The translations under genes and the position numbers were made by a program. Source: Vitreoscilla sp. (lineage in GTDB: Bacteria > Pseudomonadota > Gammaproteobacteria > Burkholderiales > Burkholderiaceae_C). Taken from it: 42,350 bases of DNA. The stretch spans positions 1 through 42,350 of the forward strand of contig JADMKA010000157.1 in NCBI GenBank assembly GCA_018780145.1, read 5' to 3'. The notes under the pieces are model-generated. The model was not told the DNA's origin. It did no database searches and saw only the letters and a program-made list of their open reading frames with translations. This document shows, piece by piece, positions 1 through 7,769 of this stretch. Position 1 is the first letter of the stretch; each line of letters starts with the position of its first letter.

Positions 1-990
1 TGGAACGCCACCCGCTTCGTGCTGATGAACTGCGAAGGCCAGGACTGCGGCCTGATGGAGCACACCAAGGCCGATTGCGCCGAGGGTGGCAAGGCCCACG
101 GCTACCTGCGCTTCAGTGCCGCCGACCGATGGATCACCGGCGAGCTGCAGCGCGTCGAGGCCGCGGTGGCCGAAGGCTTCGCCACCTACCGCCTGGACAA
201 CGTGGCCAACGCGATCTACCAGTTTGTCTGGGACGAGTACTGCGACTGGTACCTGGAGATTGCCAAGGTGCAGATCCAGGTCGGCGCCGACGCGCCGCAG
301 CGCGAAGAAGGCCTGGCCGCCCAGAGGGCGACGCGCCGCACCCTGATCCGTACCCTGGAGACGGTGCTGCGCCTGCTGCACCCGGTGGCGCCCTTCATCA
401 CGGCCGAGTTGTGGGACACGGTGGCGGTGGTCGCTGGCCGGCGTCAGGCTGGGGACGCCGCCACGGTGGCCTCGGCCGCCTACCCGCAGCCCCAGCTCGA
501 GAAGATCGACCCCGCCGCCGACGCCTGGATGACCCAGCTGAAAAGCATGGTCGGCGCCAGCCGCGGGCTGCGCAGCGAGATGGGCTTGTCGCCGGCCGAT
601 CGGGTGCCTCTGGTGGTGATCGGCGAAGGCGCGTTCTTTGCCACCGCCGCACCGGTGCTGAAGGCCCTGGCCAAACTGAGCGAGGTTCAGCTGCTCGACG
701 ACGAAGCAGCCTTTGCGGCGGCCACCGCGATGGCGCCGGTGGCCATCCAGGGCGCCGCCCGGCTGGCCCTGAAGGTCGAGATCGATGTGGCCGCCGAGCG
801 TGCGCGAATTGGCAAAGAAATCAACCGCATCGAGGGCGAGGTCACCAAGGCCGAAGGCAAACTCGGCAACGAGAGTTTCGTGGCCCGTGCGCCCGAAGCC
901 GTGGTGGCGCAGGAGCGCCAGCGCCTGGCGGATTTCGGCCGAACACTGGCCAGCCTGCGCGAGCAACTCGCCCGGCTGCCCGCCGCCTGA
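1..990 (+). CDS. valS: Valyl-tRNA synthetase, C-terminal part (5' end outside window)
   Basis: These are the last 329 residues of valyl-tRNA synthetase, the cytoplasmic class I enzyme that charges tRNA-Val. The window opens in frame at a [10 protein letters not shown] segment, which begins the helical anticodon-binding domain (roughly fragment residues 1-250). The catalytic core with HIGH and KMSKS and the editing domain lie before base 1 and cannot be checked. From about fragment residue 262 the sequence becomes a charged coiled-coil arm typical of ValRS, containing [15 protein letters not shown], and it ends RLPAA. galU starts 32 bases downstream on the same strand with its own ribosome binding site, so cotranscription is possible. 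The identity is firm; only the start is missing. Confidence 0.97.
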   Translation, partial: WNATRFVLMNCEGQDCGLMEHTKADCAEGGKAHGYLRFSAADRWITGELQRVEAAVAEGFATYRLDNVANAIYQFVWDEYCDWYLEIAKVQIQVGADAPQREEGLAAQRATRRTLIRTLETVLRLLHPVAPFITAELWDTVAVVAGRRQAGDAATVASAAYPQPQLEKIDPAADAWMTQLKSMVGASRGLRSEMGLSPADRVPLVVIGEGAFFATAAPVLKALAKLSEVQLLDDEAAFAAATAMAPVAIQGAARLALKVEIDVAAERARIGKEINRIEGEVTKAEGKLGNESFVARAPEAVVAQERQRLADFGRTLASLREQLARLPAA

Positions 991-1022
991 GCCCACCCGA
1001 ATCCTATCGACAGGAAATCCAT

Positions 1023-1889
1023 ATGACGATCAACAAGGCGATCTTTCCAGTGGCCGGCCTCGGCACCCGCTTCCTGCCTGCCACCAAGGCGCAGCCCAAG
1101 GAGATGCTGCCGGTGGTCGACAAGCCGCTGATCCAGTACGCGGTGGAGGAGGCCTACGCCGCCGGCATCCGCCAGATGATCTTCGTGAACGGCCGCAACA
1201 AGCGCGCGATCCCCGACCACTTCGACACCGCGTACGAGCTGGAGGCCGAGCTGGAGGCCGCCGGCAAGACCGAGCTGCTCGAGCTCGTGCACTCGATCAA
1301 GCCGGACGACATGGAGTGCATCTACATCCGCCAGCCCAAGGCCCTGGGCCTGGGACATGCCGTGCTGTGCGCGCAGTGCGTGGTGGTCAACGAGCCCTTC
1401 GCCGTGCTGCTGGCAGACGACCTGATGGTGGGCACACCGCCCATCCTGAAGCAGATGGTCGAGCAGTTCGAGGAGTGGCACGCCTCCATCCTGGCGGTGC
1501 AGGAGGTGCCGGCCGAGCACACCCGCCGCTACGGCATCGTGGCCGGCACCTCGGTCACCGACCGCATGATGGACCTCACCCACATCGTCGAGAAGCCGGC
1601 CCCCGAGGCGGCGCCGTCACGCCTGGGTGTGGCGGGACGCTACATCCTCACGCCCGGCGTGTTCCGCGAGATCGCCAACCAGCCGCGTGGCGTGGGCGGC
1701 GAGATCCAGCTCACCGACGGCATCGCCGCGCTGATGCGCCGCGAGAAGGTCTTTGCTTACCGCTACCACGGCAAGCGCTACGACTGCGGCAGCAAGGAGG
1801 GCTTCCTGGAGGCCAACGTCGAGCTGGCACTGGCGCACCCGCAGCTGGGGCCGGGCTTCCGCGCCTACCTCAAGGCGATGGAGTTGTAG
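1023..1889 (+). CDS. galU: UTP--glucose-1-phosphate uridylyltransferase
   Basis: A 288-residue nucleotidyltransferase that makes UDP-glucose from UTP and glucose-1-phosphate in the cytoplasm, the donor for surface polysaccharides and related glycans. The N-terminal nucleotide-binding loop [12 protein letters not shown] (residues 12-23) and [11 protein letters not shown] follow the GalU pattern. Further on come LLADDLM with the metal-binding Asp, [14 protein letters not shown] and a C-terminal YDCGSKEGF. The length is normal for bacterial GalU. The ATG at 1023 is preceded by CAGGAA at a suitable distance and gives the expected [12 protein letters not shown] start. It follows valS and converges on the leftward TusA-like gene, with only 7 bases between the two stop codons and no obvious terminator there. 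Confidence 0.97.
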   Translation: MTINKAIFPVAGLGTRFLPATKAQPKEMLPVVDKPLIQYAVEEAYAAGIRQMIFVNGRNKRAIPDHFDTAYELEAELEAAGKTELLELVHSIKPDDMECIYIRQPKALGLGHAVLCAQCVVVNEPFAVLLADDLMVGTPPILKQMVEQFEEWHASILAVQEVPAEHTRRYGIVAGTSVTDRMMDLTHIVEKPAPEAAPSRLGVAGRYILTPGVFREIANQPRGVGGEIQLTDGIAALMRREKVFAYRYHGKRYDCGSKEGFLEANVELALAHPQLGPGFRAYLKAMEL

Positions 1890-1896
1890 GCCGAGC

Positions 1897-2124
1897 CTAT
1901 CTCCTGCGCAGGAAGTGGATGTACTCGGAATCCACCGACTGCTGCTCGACCAGTTCGTTGCCGGTCTGGCGGGCAAAGGCCTGGAAGTCTCGCATCGAGC
2001 CCGGGTCGGTCGCGACGACCTTGAGGATCTGGCCGCTCGCCATGTCCGCCAGGGCCTTCTTGGCCTTCAGGATGGGCAGCGGGCAGTTCAATCCGCGGGT
2101 GTCGAGTTCCTTGTGCGCTTGCAT
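1897..2124 (-). CDS. TusA-family sulfur carrier protein
   Basis: A 75-residue cytoplasmic protein of the TusA/SirA family, small carriers that move persulfide sulfur through one conserved cysteine. The family signature is at residues 12-17 (LNCPLP), with Cys14 as the expected persulfide site, followed by ILKAKKAL. The length matches the family. The ATG at 2124 was chosen because it puts the motif at the usual distance from the start and has an AGGA box about 6 bases upstream. It is the last gene of a leftward group behind cysM and the Nudix gene. The cysteine-synthesis neighbour hints at sulfur metabolism, but the precise partner (thiouridine, molybdopterin or thiosulfate-related) cannot be read from sequence. 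Confidence 0.9.
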   Translation of the reverse strand: MQAHKELDTRGLNCPLPILKAKKALADMASGQILKVVATDPGSMRDFQAFARQTGNELVEQQSVDSEYIHFLRRR

Positions 2125-2150
2125 GCCATGTCCTAGGTCGGGTGGCCATT

Positions 2151-2699
2151 CTACGAAGCCGGGGCCTCGCGCCGGGGCCATTCGATGAATCGCGGCTCGA
2201 TGCCCCGGCCACGCAGCCAGTCGGCCAGCGCATAGCCGGTGCCGGCCGGCCAGCACAGCGTGTCGCCGGGCTCGAAGAGCTTGTACTCGGCCAGTTCGGG
2301 CGAGAGGCGGATCTCGCCGCGCGCCACCACGTGGTAGGCGATGATCACCTGGTTCATGCGCTGGAAGTCGTAGACGCCGATCAGGTTGACCGCCTCGGCG
2401 ACCAGCGAGGTCTCCTCGGCCACCTCGCGGGCAATGCCCTCCTGCGGCGTTTCTCCGGCCTCCATGAAGCCAGTGATCAGCGCGAACATCCGGCCCGACC
2501 ACGCGGCGTTGCGCGCCAGCAGCAGCTGGCCGCCACGGTCCGCGCACTCGACCACTGCCGCCAGCACCGGCGTCGGGTTGTTCCAGTGGGTGAAGCCGCA
2601 GGCCGCGCAGCGCAGGCGCGACTTGACGCCGCCGTCTTCAGCGGCCTCTATCCAGGCCAGCGCGGTGGCGCACTGCGGGCAGAACCTGTAGTCGATCAC
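2151..2699 (-). CDS. Nudix hydrolase with N-terminal zinc ribbon
   Basis: A 182-residue Nudix pyrophosphohydrolase. Two CxxC pairs (Cys7/Cys10 and Cys31/Cys34) form a zinc ribbon like that in NudC NADH pyrophosphatases. The Nudix box follows: Gly77, Glu83, then REVAEETSL at residues 91-99, with Ser where the consensus has Gly. It is shorter than NudC (about 260 residues) because the N-terminal NudC domain is absent, so the substrate is open: NAD(H), ADP-ribose or a related dinucleotide. The start is GTG at 2699, and its GTGA overlaps the cysM stop by four bases, which points to translational coupling. The TusA-like gene follows 26 bases downstream. Confidence 0.9.
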   Translation of the reverse strand: MIDYRFCPQCATALAWIEAAEDGGVKSRLRCAACGFTHWNNPTPVLAAVVECADRGGQLLLARNAAWSGRMFALITGFMEAGETPQEGIAREVAEETSLVAEAVNLIGVYDFQRMNQVIIAYHVVARGEIRLSPELAEYKLFEPGDTLCWPAGTGYALADWLRGRGIEPRFIEWPRREAPAS

Positions 2700-3601
2700 G
2701 CCGGAAACACCCCGGTGGACAGGTAGCGGTCACCGCGGTCGCAGACGATGAAGACGATGGTGGCGTTCTCCACCACCCTGGCCACCTGCAAGGCCACGCA
2801 GCAGGCGCCGGCGGCCGAGATGCCGCCGAACAGGCCCTCCTCGGCCGCCAGGCGGCGCGCCATGTCCTCGGCGTCGGACTGGCTCACGTAGACCAGTTCG
2901 TCCACCGCCGTGGGGTCGTAGATTTTGGGCAAATAGGCCTCCGGCCACTTGCGGATGCCCGGGATGCGAGAGCCCTCGGAGGGTTGGGCGCCGATGATGC
3001 GAACCGCCGGGTTCTTCTCCTTCAGGAAGCGCGAGACCCCGGTGATGGTGCCGGTGGTGCCCATCGCGCTGACGAAGTGGGTCACCTGCCCTTCGGTGTC
3101 GTCCCAGATCTCGGGGCCGGTGGTCTCGTAGTGAATGCGCGGGTTGTCGGCGTTGGCAAACTGGTCGAGCACGCGGCCCTTGCCATCTCGCTGCATCTGC
3201 TCGGCCAGATCCCGGGCCAGCTCCATGCCGCCGGATTTGGGCGTGAGGATCAGCTCCGCACCGAAGGCCTTCATGGTCTGGGCTCGTTCGATCGACAGGT
3301 CCTCCGGCATGATCAGCAGCATGCGGTAGCCCTTGATCGCCGCGGCCATCGCCAGGGCGATGCCGGTGTTGCCGGAAGTGGCCTCGATCAGCGTGTCGCC
3401 CGGCTTGATCTCGCCGCGTGCCTCGGCCTGGCGGATCATGCTGATCGCCGGCCTGTCCTTCACCGAACCGGCTGGGTTGTTGCCCTCCAGCTTGCCCAGG
3501 ATGACATTGCCGCGCGCGGCGATCTCGGCGCCGGGCAGGCGTTGCAGGCGCACCAGGGGCGTCCGCCCGATGGCGTCTTCGAGGGTCAGGTAGGTCGGCA
3601 T
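2696..3601 (-). CDS. cysM: Cysteine synthase B (O-acetylserine sulfhydrylase)
   Basis: A 301-residue PLP enzyme that makes L-cysteine from O-acetylserine and sulfide; the CysM type also accepts thiosulfate. The PLP lysine is Lys48 in NNPAGSVKDRPA. EATSGNTG is the substrate loop and GTTGTITG binds the cofactor phosphate. PSEGSRIPGI and the lack of the longer CysK C-terminus favour CysM over CysK. The length is typical. It is cotranscribed with the Nudix gene (GTGA overlap) and lies 69 bases downstream of the V8-like peptidase on the same strand, so it may use that gene's promoter or one of its own in the gap. Confidence 0.96.
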   Translation of the reverse strand: MPTYLTLEDAIGRTPLVRLQRLPGAEIAARGNVILGKLEGNNPAGSVKDRPAISMIRQAEARGEIKPGDTLIEATSGNTGIALAMAAAIKGYRMLLIMPEDLSIERAQTMKAFGAELILTPKSGGMELARDLAEQMQRDGKGRVLDQFANADNPRIHYETTGPEIWDDTEGQVTHFVSAMGTTGTITGVSRFLKEKNPAVRIIGAQPSEGSRIPGIRKWPEAYLPKIYDPTAVDELVYVSQSDAEDMARRLAAEEGLFGGISAAGACCVALQVARVVENATIVFIVCDRGDRYLSTGVFPA

Positions 3602-3670
3602 GGCAGGGCGAAGGTCCAGACGCGAAGATTATCGCGTGCGGCCTTCGCCCTGCTGGCCAGGGCCTTCAGC

Positions 3671-4678
3671 TCACGGGGTGTTGATCCAGGTCTGCAGGTT
3701 GGCGTTCACCGATTCGGTGATGCGCGTGCCACTGTTGCGGCCCAGGCCGTCGGCGCCGTAGGCATGGATCGCGATGCCGCAATCTCCCTGGCAGCCACCG
3801 GGGCCGGTGCCATCGGCCTGCACCACCGGGGCGCCGCTCTGGCCACCGGCCGTGTCGACGAAGTAGCGCGTCTTGCGCGTCTCGGATGCCGCGACGCGCC
3901 CGGCGCCGCCCCACTGCGTGCTGCTCGGCTTGTCACCCGGGTAGCCGATGATCGCCACCGGCAGGTTGACCTGCGAGGCCGTCGTCCACCAGCGGCCCAG
4001 CCAGCCGGTGCTGTTGCCGATGGTGCAGTTCAGCTTGACCGACCCATAGTCGTACTGCTCGTTGTTGCTGACGGTCCAACCGCTCACCGAGTTCAGCCGC
4101 TTGGCCGAGCAGGAGCCCCAGGGCGACGAGGAGCCGTTGCGGCCGGGATAGAAGCGCACGTTGGTGGACCACACGCCGCCGCTGCCGCCGGAGTGAACGC
4201 AGTGGCCTGCGGTGGCCAGCGTGTCGGGGCCGATCAACCAGGCCGTGCAGGTGTAGTTGCTGCTGCCCTGCGTGAAGGTCAGCAGGCCGACAGCGCGGTA
4301 CGGGTAGCCGGACTCCTGCGGGTAGATGCGAAAGCGCCGGTCGTCGTTGAGTACCGACTCCGGGTTGACCTCCTGGCCCTGCTTCGCCGAAGGCGGCATC
4401 TTGGGCTTGTAGGTGGCGGCGAACTCCGCCATCTCGTCGGCGCTCAGGCGCGAGGCCGGAAACTCGGCCAGCATGTCCATCGGAAGACCGGCCTTCCATT
4501 GGCCCTTGACACCCAACTGGGGCAAGGCCGGTGCCAGCAGCGATAGGGCGGGCGAGCCGTCGCTGCTGACCGAGGTGTGGCCGTCGGCGGCCAGGGCCGA
4601 GTGGGCTCCGCCCAGCAAGAAGGTGGCGGCGGCGCCGGCACCCAGGGCTTTGATGACAGTGGTCTGGATCGGGTTCAT
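3671..4678 (-). CDS. Secreted trypsin-fold serine peptidase (V8/glutamyl endopeptidase-like)
   Basis: A 335-residue exported S1-fold endopeptidase. The signal peptide covers residues 1-30 (LLGGAHSALA, cleavage before ADG), followed by a propeptide-like segment to about residue 115. The triad is readable: His159 in TAGHC, Asp210 in YDYGS and Ser281 in GGQSGAP. Several cysteines (144, 160, 190, 218, 296, 300) could form disulfides, which fits an extracytoplasmic enzyme. The layout resembles glutamyl endopeptidases of the V8 type, but the S1 specificity cannot be assigned safely. The ATG has AGAGGAA upstream and a good sigma-70 promoter at 4718-4746. cysM follows downstream; a shared transcript is possible but no functional link is evident. 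Confidence 0.9.
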   Translation of the reverse strand: MNPIQTTVIKALGAGAAATFLLGGAHSALAADGHTSVSSDGSPALSLLAPALPQLGVKGQWKAGLPMDMLAEFPASRLSADEMAEFAATYKPKMPPSAKQGQEVNPESVLNDDRRFRIYPQESGYPYRAVGLLTFTQGSSNYTCTAWLIGPDTLATAGHCVHSGGSGGVWSTNVRFYPGRNGSSSPWGSCSAKRLNSVSGWTVSNNEQYDYGSVKLNCTIGNSTGWLGRWWTTASQVNLPVAIIGYPGDKPSSTQWGGAGRVAASETRKTRYFVDTAGGQSGAPVVQADGTGPGGCQGDCGIAIHAYGADGLGRNSGTRITESVNANLQTWINTP

Positions 4679-4717
4679 GACAGTTCCTCTCTGAACTTGT
4701 TTGGAATAAGCAGGGCG

Positions 4718-4746
4718 ATGCTAGGAACCACGCCGGGGCGGGTCAA
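4718..4746 (-). promoter_or_regulatory. Sigma-70 promoter for the V8-like peptidase gene
   Basis: Read leftward, the -35 box TTGACC (4741-4746) and the -10 box TAGCAT (4718-4723) are separated by exactly 17 bases. This predicts a transcript start near 4711 and a leader of about 30 bases carrying the AGAGGAA ribosome binding site of the peptidase gene. Confidence 0.55.
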
Positions 4747-4823
4747 TGCGCGGCGGCCTCGGCTTCCCTATGCTTAGGCTCGCACCCCCTCCGGGGCTAG
4801 GGGGGCTGTCAGGCCCCCCATGC

Positions 4824-4829
4824 CATAAT
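4824..4829 (+). promoter_or_regulatory. Probable -10 box of the tRNA-Leu promoter
   Basis: CATAAT matches the -10 consensus at five of six bases and is followed by a GC-only discriminator (CCGCCCCC), as is common at stable-RNA promoters under growth-rate control. No good -35 box lies 16-18 bases upstream; that position is part of a G6/C6 inverted repeat (4800-4819). It is therefore a weak call. Confidence 0.3.
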
Positions 4830-4894
4830 CCGCCCCCGACGTGCCCTCGGAGCAGCCTTCACCGGCCGCCACTGCGGCGCACGAGCACACACTG

Positions 4895-4979
4895 GCCCGG
4901 GTGGCGAAATCGGTAGACGCAGGGGACTCAAAATCCCCCGCCGCAAGGTGTGCCGGTTCGAGTCCGGCCCCGGGCACCA
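4895..4979 (+). tRNA. tRNA-Leu (anticodon CAA)
   Basis: An 85-base cloverleaf with the long variable arm of a class II tRNA. The acceptor stem pairs 4895-4901 (GCCCGGG) with 4969-4975 (CCCGGGC). The anticodon stem GGGGA/TCCCC encloses loop CTCAAAA, giving anticodon CAA, which reads UUG. The T stem GCCGG/CCGGC encloses TTCGAGT (4957-4963). The discriminator is A and CCA is encoded (4977-4979). It stands alone and ends 45 bases before the rhomboid start. Confidence 0.97.
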
Positions 4980-5024
4980 GTGACCCTCTCCCTCACGTTC
5001 TCACACGACACCCCGCGACACGTC

Positions 5025-5630
5025 ATGCCGCCGATGCCACCTGTCACCAAGGCGCTGATGCTGATCTGCACGGCGGTGTTCTGCGTCGACCAGCTGCTGC
5101 GTTCCTTCATCGCGCTGCCGATCTGGTTCGCGCTGTGGCCGGTTGCCTCGGGCCAGTTCTTCCCCTGGCAACCGGTGACCTACGCCTTCCTGCATGGCGA
5201 CGTGCTTCACCTGTTCTTCAACATGCTGGGCATGTGGATGTTCGGTGCCGAACTGGAGCGCCTCTGGGGCCCGAGGCGGCTGCTGACCTTTCTGCTCGCC
5301 GCCGTGTTGTCGGCTGCGGCCTGCCAGCTGCTGGTGACCTGGCTCACGCACTCGTTCGTGCCCACCGTCGGAGCCTCCGGCGGCCTGTTCGGCCTGTTGC
5401 TGGCCTATGGCATGCTGTTCCCGAACCGCACCATCATGCCGCTGTTTCCCCCGATCCCGATGAAGGCGCGAACCTTCGTCGCAGTGTTCGGTGGCCTGGA
5501 GCTGCTGCAGGGTGTCTTCGGCCCGGCCGGGGTGGCCCACTTCGCCCACCTGGGCGGCATGCTGGGCGGCTGGCTGATGATCCGCTTCTGGCGCGGCCAG
5601 GCCCCGTTCCCCTCGCGCCGCCGCCGCTGA
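5025..5630 (+). CDS. Rhomboid-family intramembrane serine protease
   Basis: A 201-residue polytopic inner-membrane protein of the rhomboid family, which cleaves transmembrane substrates within the bilayer. The catalytic serine is in GASGGLFG, and the partner histidine is in the last helix (AHLGGMLGG). HGDVLHLFFNMLGMWMFG supplies the family HxxxxHxxxN segment, and ELERLWGPRR is the usual loop after it. About six hydrophobic helices are visible and the basic tail ends RRRR. I chose the ATG at 5025 because upstream in-frame codons would run back into the tRNA. The substrate is unknown. All key residues are intact, so it is probably active. Confidence 0.93.
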   Translation: MPPMPPVTKALMLICTAVFCVDQLLRSFIALPIWFALWPVASGQFFPWQPVTYAFLHGDVLHLFFNMLGMWMFGAELERLWGPRRLLTFLLAAVLSAAACQLLVTWLTHSFVPTVGASGGLFGLLLAYGMLFPNRTIMPLFPPIPMKARTFVAVFGGLELLQGVFGPAGVAHFAHLGGMLGGWLMIRFWRGQAPFPSRRRR

Positions 5631-5720
5631 CGCCGCCGCGCGCAAAGACCCTGCCTCTCAGTCGGCACGCGCATGGGCGCATGCTGGCCGTTGCCATGTG
5701 GCACGCGCTGGAGGTGGATC

Positions 5721-6755
5721 ATGGGGCGCTGGCTTCGAGCTTCTGGTTGGCTCCGGGTGCTGACCCTGGCGGCAGGCTTGGGCGGCGCCTGGCCTGCCAC
5801 CGCCGAGGAATCACTGTTCCCGCCGGGCACCGATGCGAGGCTCGTGGCCCGCGCCAGCGATGCCGTCGTCGGCCTGGTGTCGGTGGCGGTGGACAACGCG
5901 AATTCCAATGCCACGCTCGGGCCGGTGCGCCAGGGTTCGGGCGTCGTGATCGGCCCCAACGGCCTGGTGTTGACCATCGGCTACCTGATCCTCGAGGCCG
6001 ATCGGGTGATGCTCTACACCGACGAGGGCCGCGAGGTGCCCGCAGCGGTGGTGGGCTACGACGTGGCCACCGGCTTCGGCCTGGTGAAGGCGTTGATCCC
6101 GCTGGATCTGCCGCCAGCCACCCTGGGCGACCCCTCCAGCATCGAGGACGACGAGACCTTGGTGGTCGTCTCCGGCGGCTCGGATGCCGGCCTGAGTGCC
6201 GCACGTCGAGTGGCCTGGCGCCCGTTCTCCGGCTACTGGGAGTACCACCTCGAGCAAGCCCTGTTCACCGCGCCGGCACGCTCTGACCACAGCGGCGCCG
6301 CGCTGTTCAACCTGCGCGGCGAGTTGCTCGGCGTGGGCTCGCTGTTTGTCAGCGATGCGCTGGGCCCGGGGAAGCCACCATTGCGCGGCAACATGTTCGT
6401 GCCGGTGAACCTGCTCAAGCCCATCCTCGGTGAACTGCTGAGCCAGGGCCGCTCGGCGCAAAGCCGGCGCGCCTGGATGGGCGTGAACTGCATGGACATC
6501 GACGGCGACATCCGCGTCGTTCGGGTCAGCCGCGGCAGCCCGGCCGAGGCCGCGGGCTTGCAGCCGGGCGACCAGATCCTGCGCCTGGACGGGCAGGCCG
6601 TGGGCAGCGTCGGCGAGCTCTGGCGCACGCTGTGGGCAGGCGGTGCCGCGGAGCGCGACGTGGCGCTGGATCTGCTGCGCGGCGGCCGCCCCCTGCGGCT
6701 GATGCTGCACACCGTGGACCGGCAGACGGCGATCAAGCAGCCCGAAGGCACTTGA
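5721..6755 (+). CDS. HtrA/DegP-like (S1C) protein with PDZ domain, catalytic triad degenerate
   Basis: A 344-residue exported protein with a signal peptide (residues 1 to about 28, ending PATA), a trypsin-like S1C domain (about 40-240) and one PDZ domain (about 252-325, with SPAEAAGLQPGDQILRLDG). The domain order is that of DegP/HtrA, but the triad is not intact. Where HtrA has TNxHV the sequence reads TIGYLI, with Tyr88 in place of His. Where the Asp is expected (SDIAL in DegP) it reads TGFGL, with Gly118. The nucleophile region reads DHSGAAL instead of GNSGGAL, keeping Ser191 but changing its oxyanion neighbours. It is therefore probably a pseudoprotease that binds polypeptides. GGAGG sits about 6 bases before the ATG at 5721. 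The rhomboid gene ends 90 bases upstream. Confidence 0.88.
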   Translation: MGRWLRASGWLRVLTLAAGLGGAWPATAEESLFPPGTDARLVARASDAVVGLVSVAVDNANSNATLGPVRQGSGVVIGPNGLVLTIGYLILEADRVMLYTDEGREVPAAVVGYDVATGFGLVKALIPLDLPPATLGDPSSIEDDETLVVVSGGSDAGLSAARRVAWRPFSGYWEYHLEQALFTAPARSDHSGAALFNLRGELLGVGSLFVSDALGPGKPPLRGNMFVPVNLLKPILGELLSQGRSAQSRRAWMGVNCMDIDGDIRVVRVSRGSPAEAAGLQPGDQILRLDGQAVGSVGELWRTLWAGGAAERDVALDLLRGGRPLRLMLHTVDRQTAIKQPEGT

Positions 6756-6780
6756 GCGCCCGGTCGTTTGCTTGAGACCG

Positions 6781-7674
6781 TCAGCGCGGCAAGGCGTCGG
6801 CCACCGTCGGGTAGCGCAGCCGAACCCGCAGCTCGCGCTTCAGTCGCCGGTTGTCCAGCCGGCGGCTCTCGCCCAGGAAGCTGAGCTGCATCGGCGACAT
6901 CACCGCCTCGGCCTGTGCCCGGCTGATGCGCGGTGGGCGGGGCAGGCCGCAGGCGTCGGCCACCGCATCGAAATGGTCGCCCATCTTCAGCTCACCGTCG
7001 TCGCTCACGTGGTAAGCCCGCTGTGGCGCGCCGCGGTGAAGCGCCGCCACGCAGGCCCGTGCCAGATCGTCGGCGTGGATGTGGTTGGTGTAGACATCGT
7101 CCTCGGCCACCAGCACGGGCGAACCGCGCCGCACCCGATCACGCGGGTCGCCGCCTTCGCGGTCCAGCGCGTAGATGCCGGGAATGCGCAACAGGCTGAC
7201 CCGCCAGCCCAGCGCCAGGCCCGCCCAGCGCAGGCGCGATTCGGCATCGGCACGGCGCCACGCGCGCTCCGTGGCCGGCGCCACCGGGCGCGACTCGTCG
7301 AAGCGCGCGCCACCGCAGTCGCCGTAGACCCCGCTGGTGCTGGCGTAGACCAGGCAGCGCGGGCCGGGCCGGCGGGCCAGCGCACGCACCAGCGCCGCCG
7401 TGCGCGGGTCGGCCGGCCCCTGGCCCGGTGGCGGAGCGAGGTGCAGCACGGCGTCCGCCAGGCCGGCCAGCCGGCCCAGCGTGCGCGGGTCGTCCAGGTC
7501 ACCGCGCAGTGGCACGGCACCGGCCTCGCGCAAGGCGTCGAAGGGTTCGACCGAGCGCGTCAACACCCGCACGCTCCAGGCCCTGCCCAGCAGGCGCAGC
7601 ACGCGCCAGCCCACGTCACCGCAGCCGATGATGAGCAATCTGGGGCGTTTGAACCGGGCGGTCAGCAGGGGCAT
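6781..7674 (-). CDS. NAD(P)-dependent SDR-superfamily epimerase/dehydratase-like protein
   Basis: A 297-residue Rossmann-fold protein of the extended/atypical SDR group, similar in layout to YeeZ-type proteins. The dinucleotide loop is GCGDVG (residues 17-22), and HLAPPPG and YASTSGVYGD follow at the places where the family has its substrate-binding Ser and Tyr. The normal YxxxK lysine is not obvious, so catalytic competence is uncertain. NHIHADDLA and YHVSDDGE are typical of the C-terminal half. It is transcribed divergently from the reductase at 7770 and converges with the HtrA-like gene (25 bases between stops). The substrate cannot be assigned; nucleotide-sugar work is only one possibility. 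Confidence 0.85.
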   Translation of the reverse strand: MPLLTARFKRPRLLIIGCGDVGWRVLRLLGRAWSVRVLTRSVEPFDALREAGAVPLRGDLDDPRTLGRLAGLADAVLHLAPPPGQGPADPRTAALVRALARRPGPRCLVYASTSGVYGDCGGARFDESRPVAPATERAWRRADAESRLRWAGLALGWRVSLLRIPGIYALDREGGDPRDRVRRGSPVLVAEDDVYTNHIHADDLARACVAALHRGAPQRAYHVSDDGELKMGDHFDAVADACGLPRPPRISRAQAEAVMSPMQLSFLGESRRLDNRRLKRELRVRLRYPTVADALPR

Positions 7675-7769
7675 CGGGGGTGGGCGGGCACAATGCGGCA
7701 GGGGCGGCGAAGTGTACGTTTGCCACCCTCTCCTGCCGCCTTGCGGGCCTGTTGCCGACCGATCTCGCC

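Noticed and set aside
1890-1896. Terminator between galU and the TusA-like gene
   Set aside because: Only seven bases separate the stops, and no stem with a T-run is present.
785-2188. Alternative-frame open stretches across valS/galU
   Set aside because: They are shadows of the two clear genes with no recognisable domain.
4800-4819. G6C/GC6 hairpin before the tRNA as a terminator
   Set aside because: No T-run follows on either strand, and a good -10 box lies just after it; it more likely is part of the tRNA promoter region.
4950-5024. Longer rhomboid protein starting inside the tRNA
   Set aside because: The extra residues would be encoded by the T arm and acceptor stem of tRNA-Leu and have no hydrophobic or conserved character.
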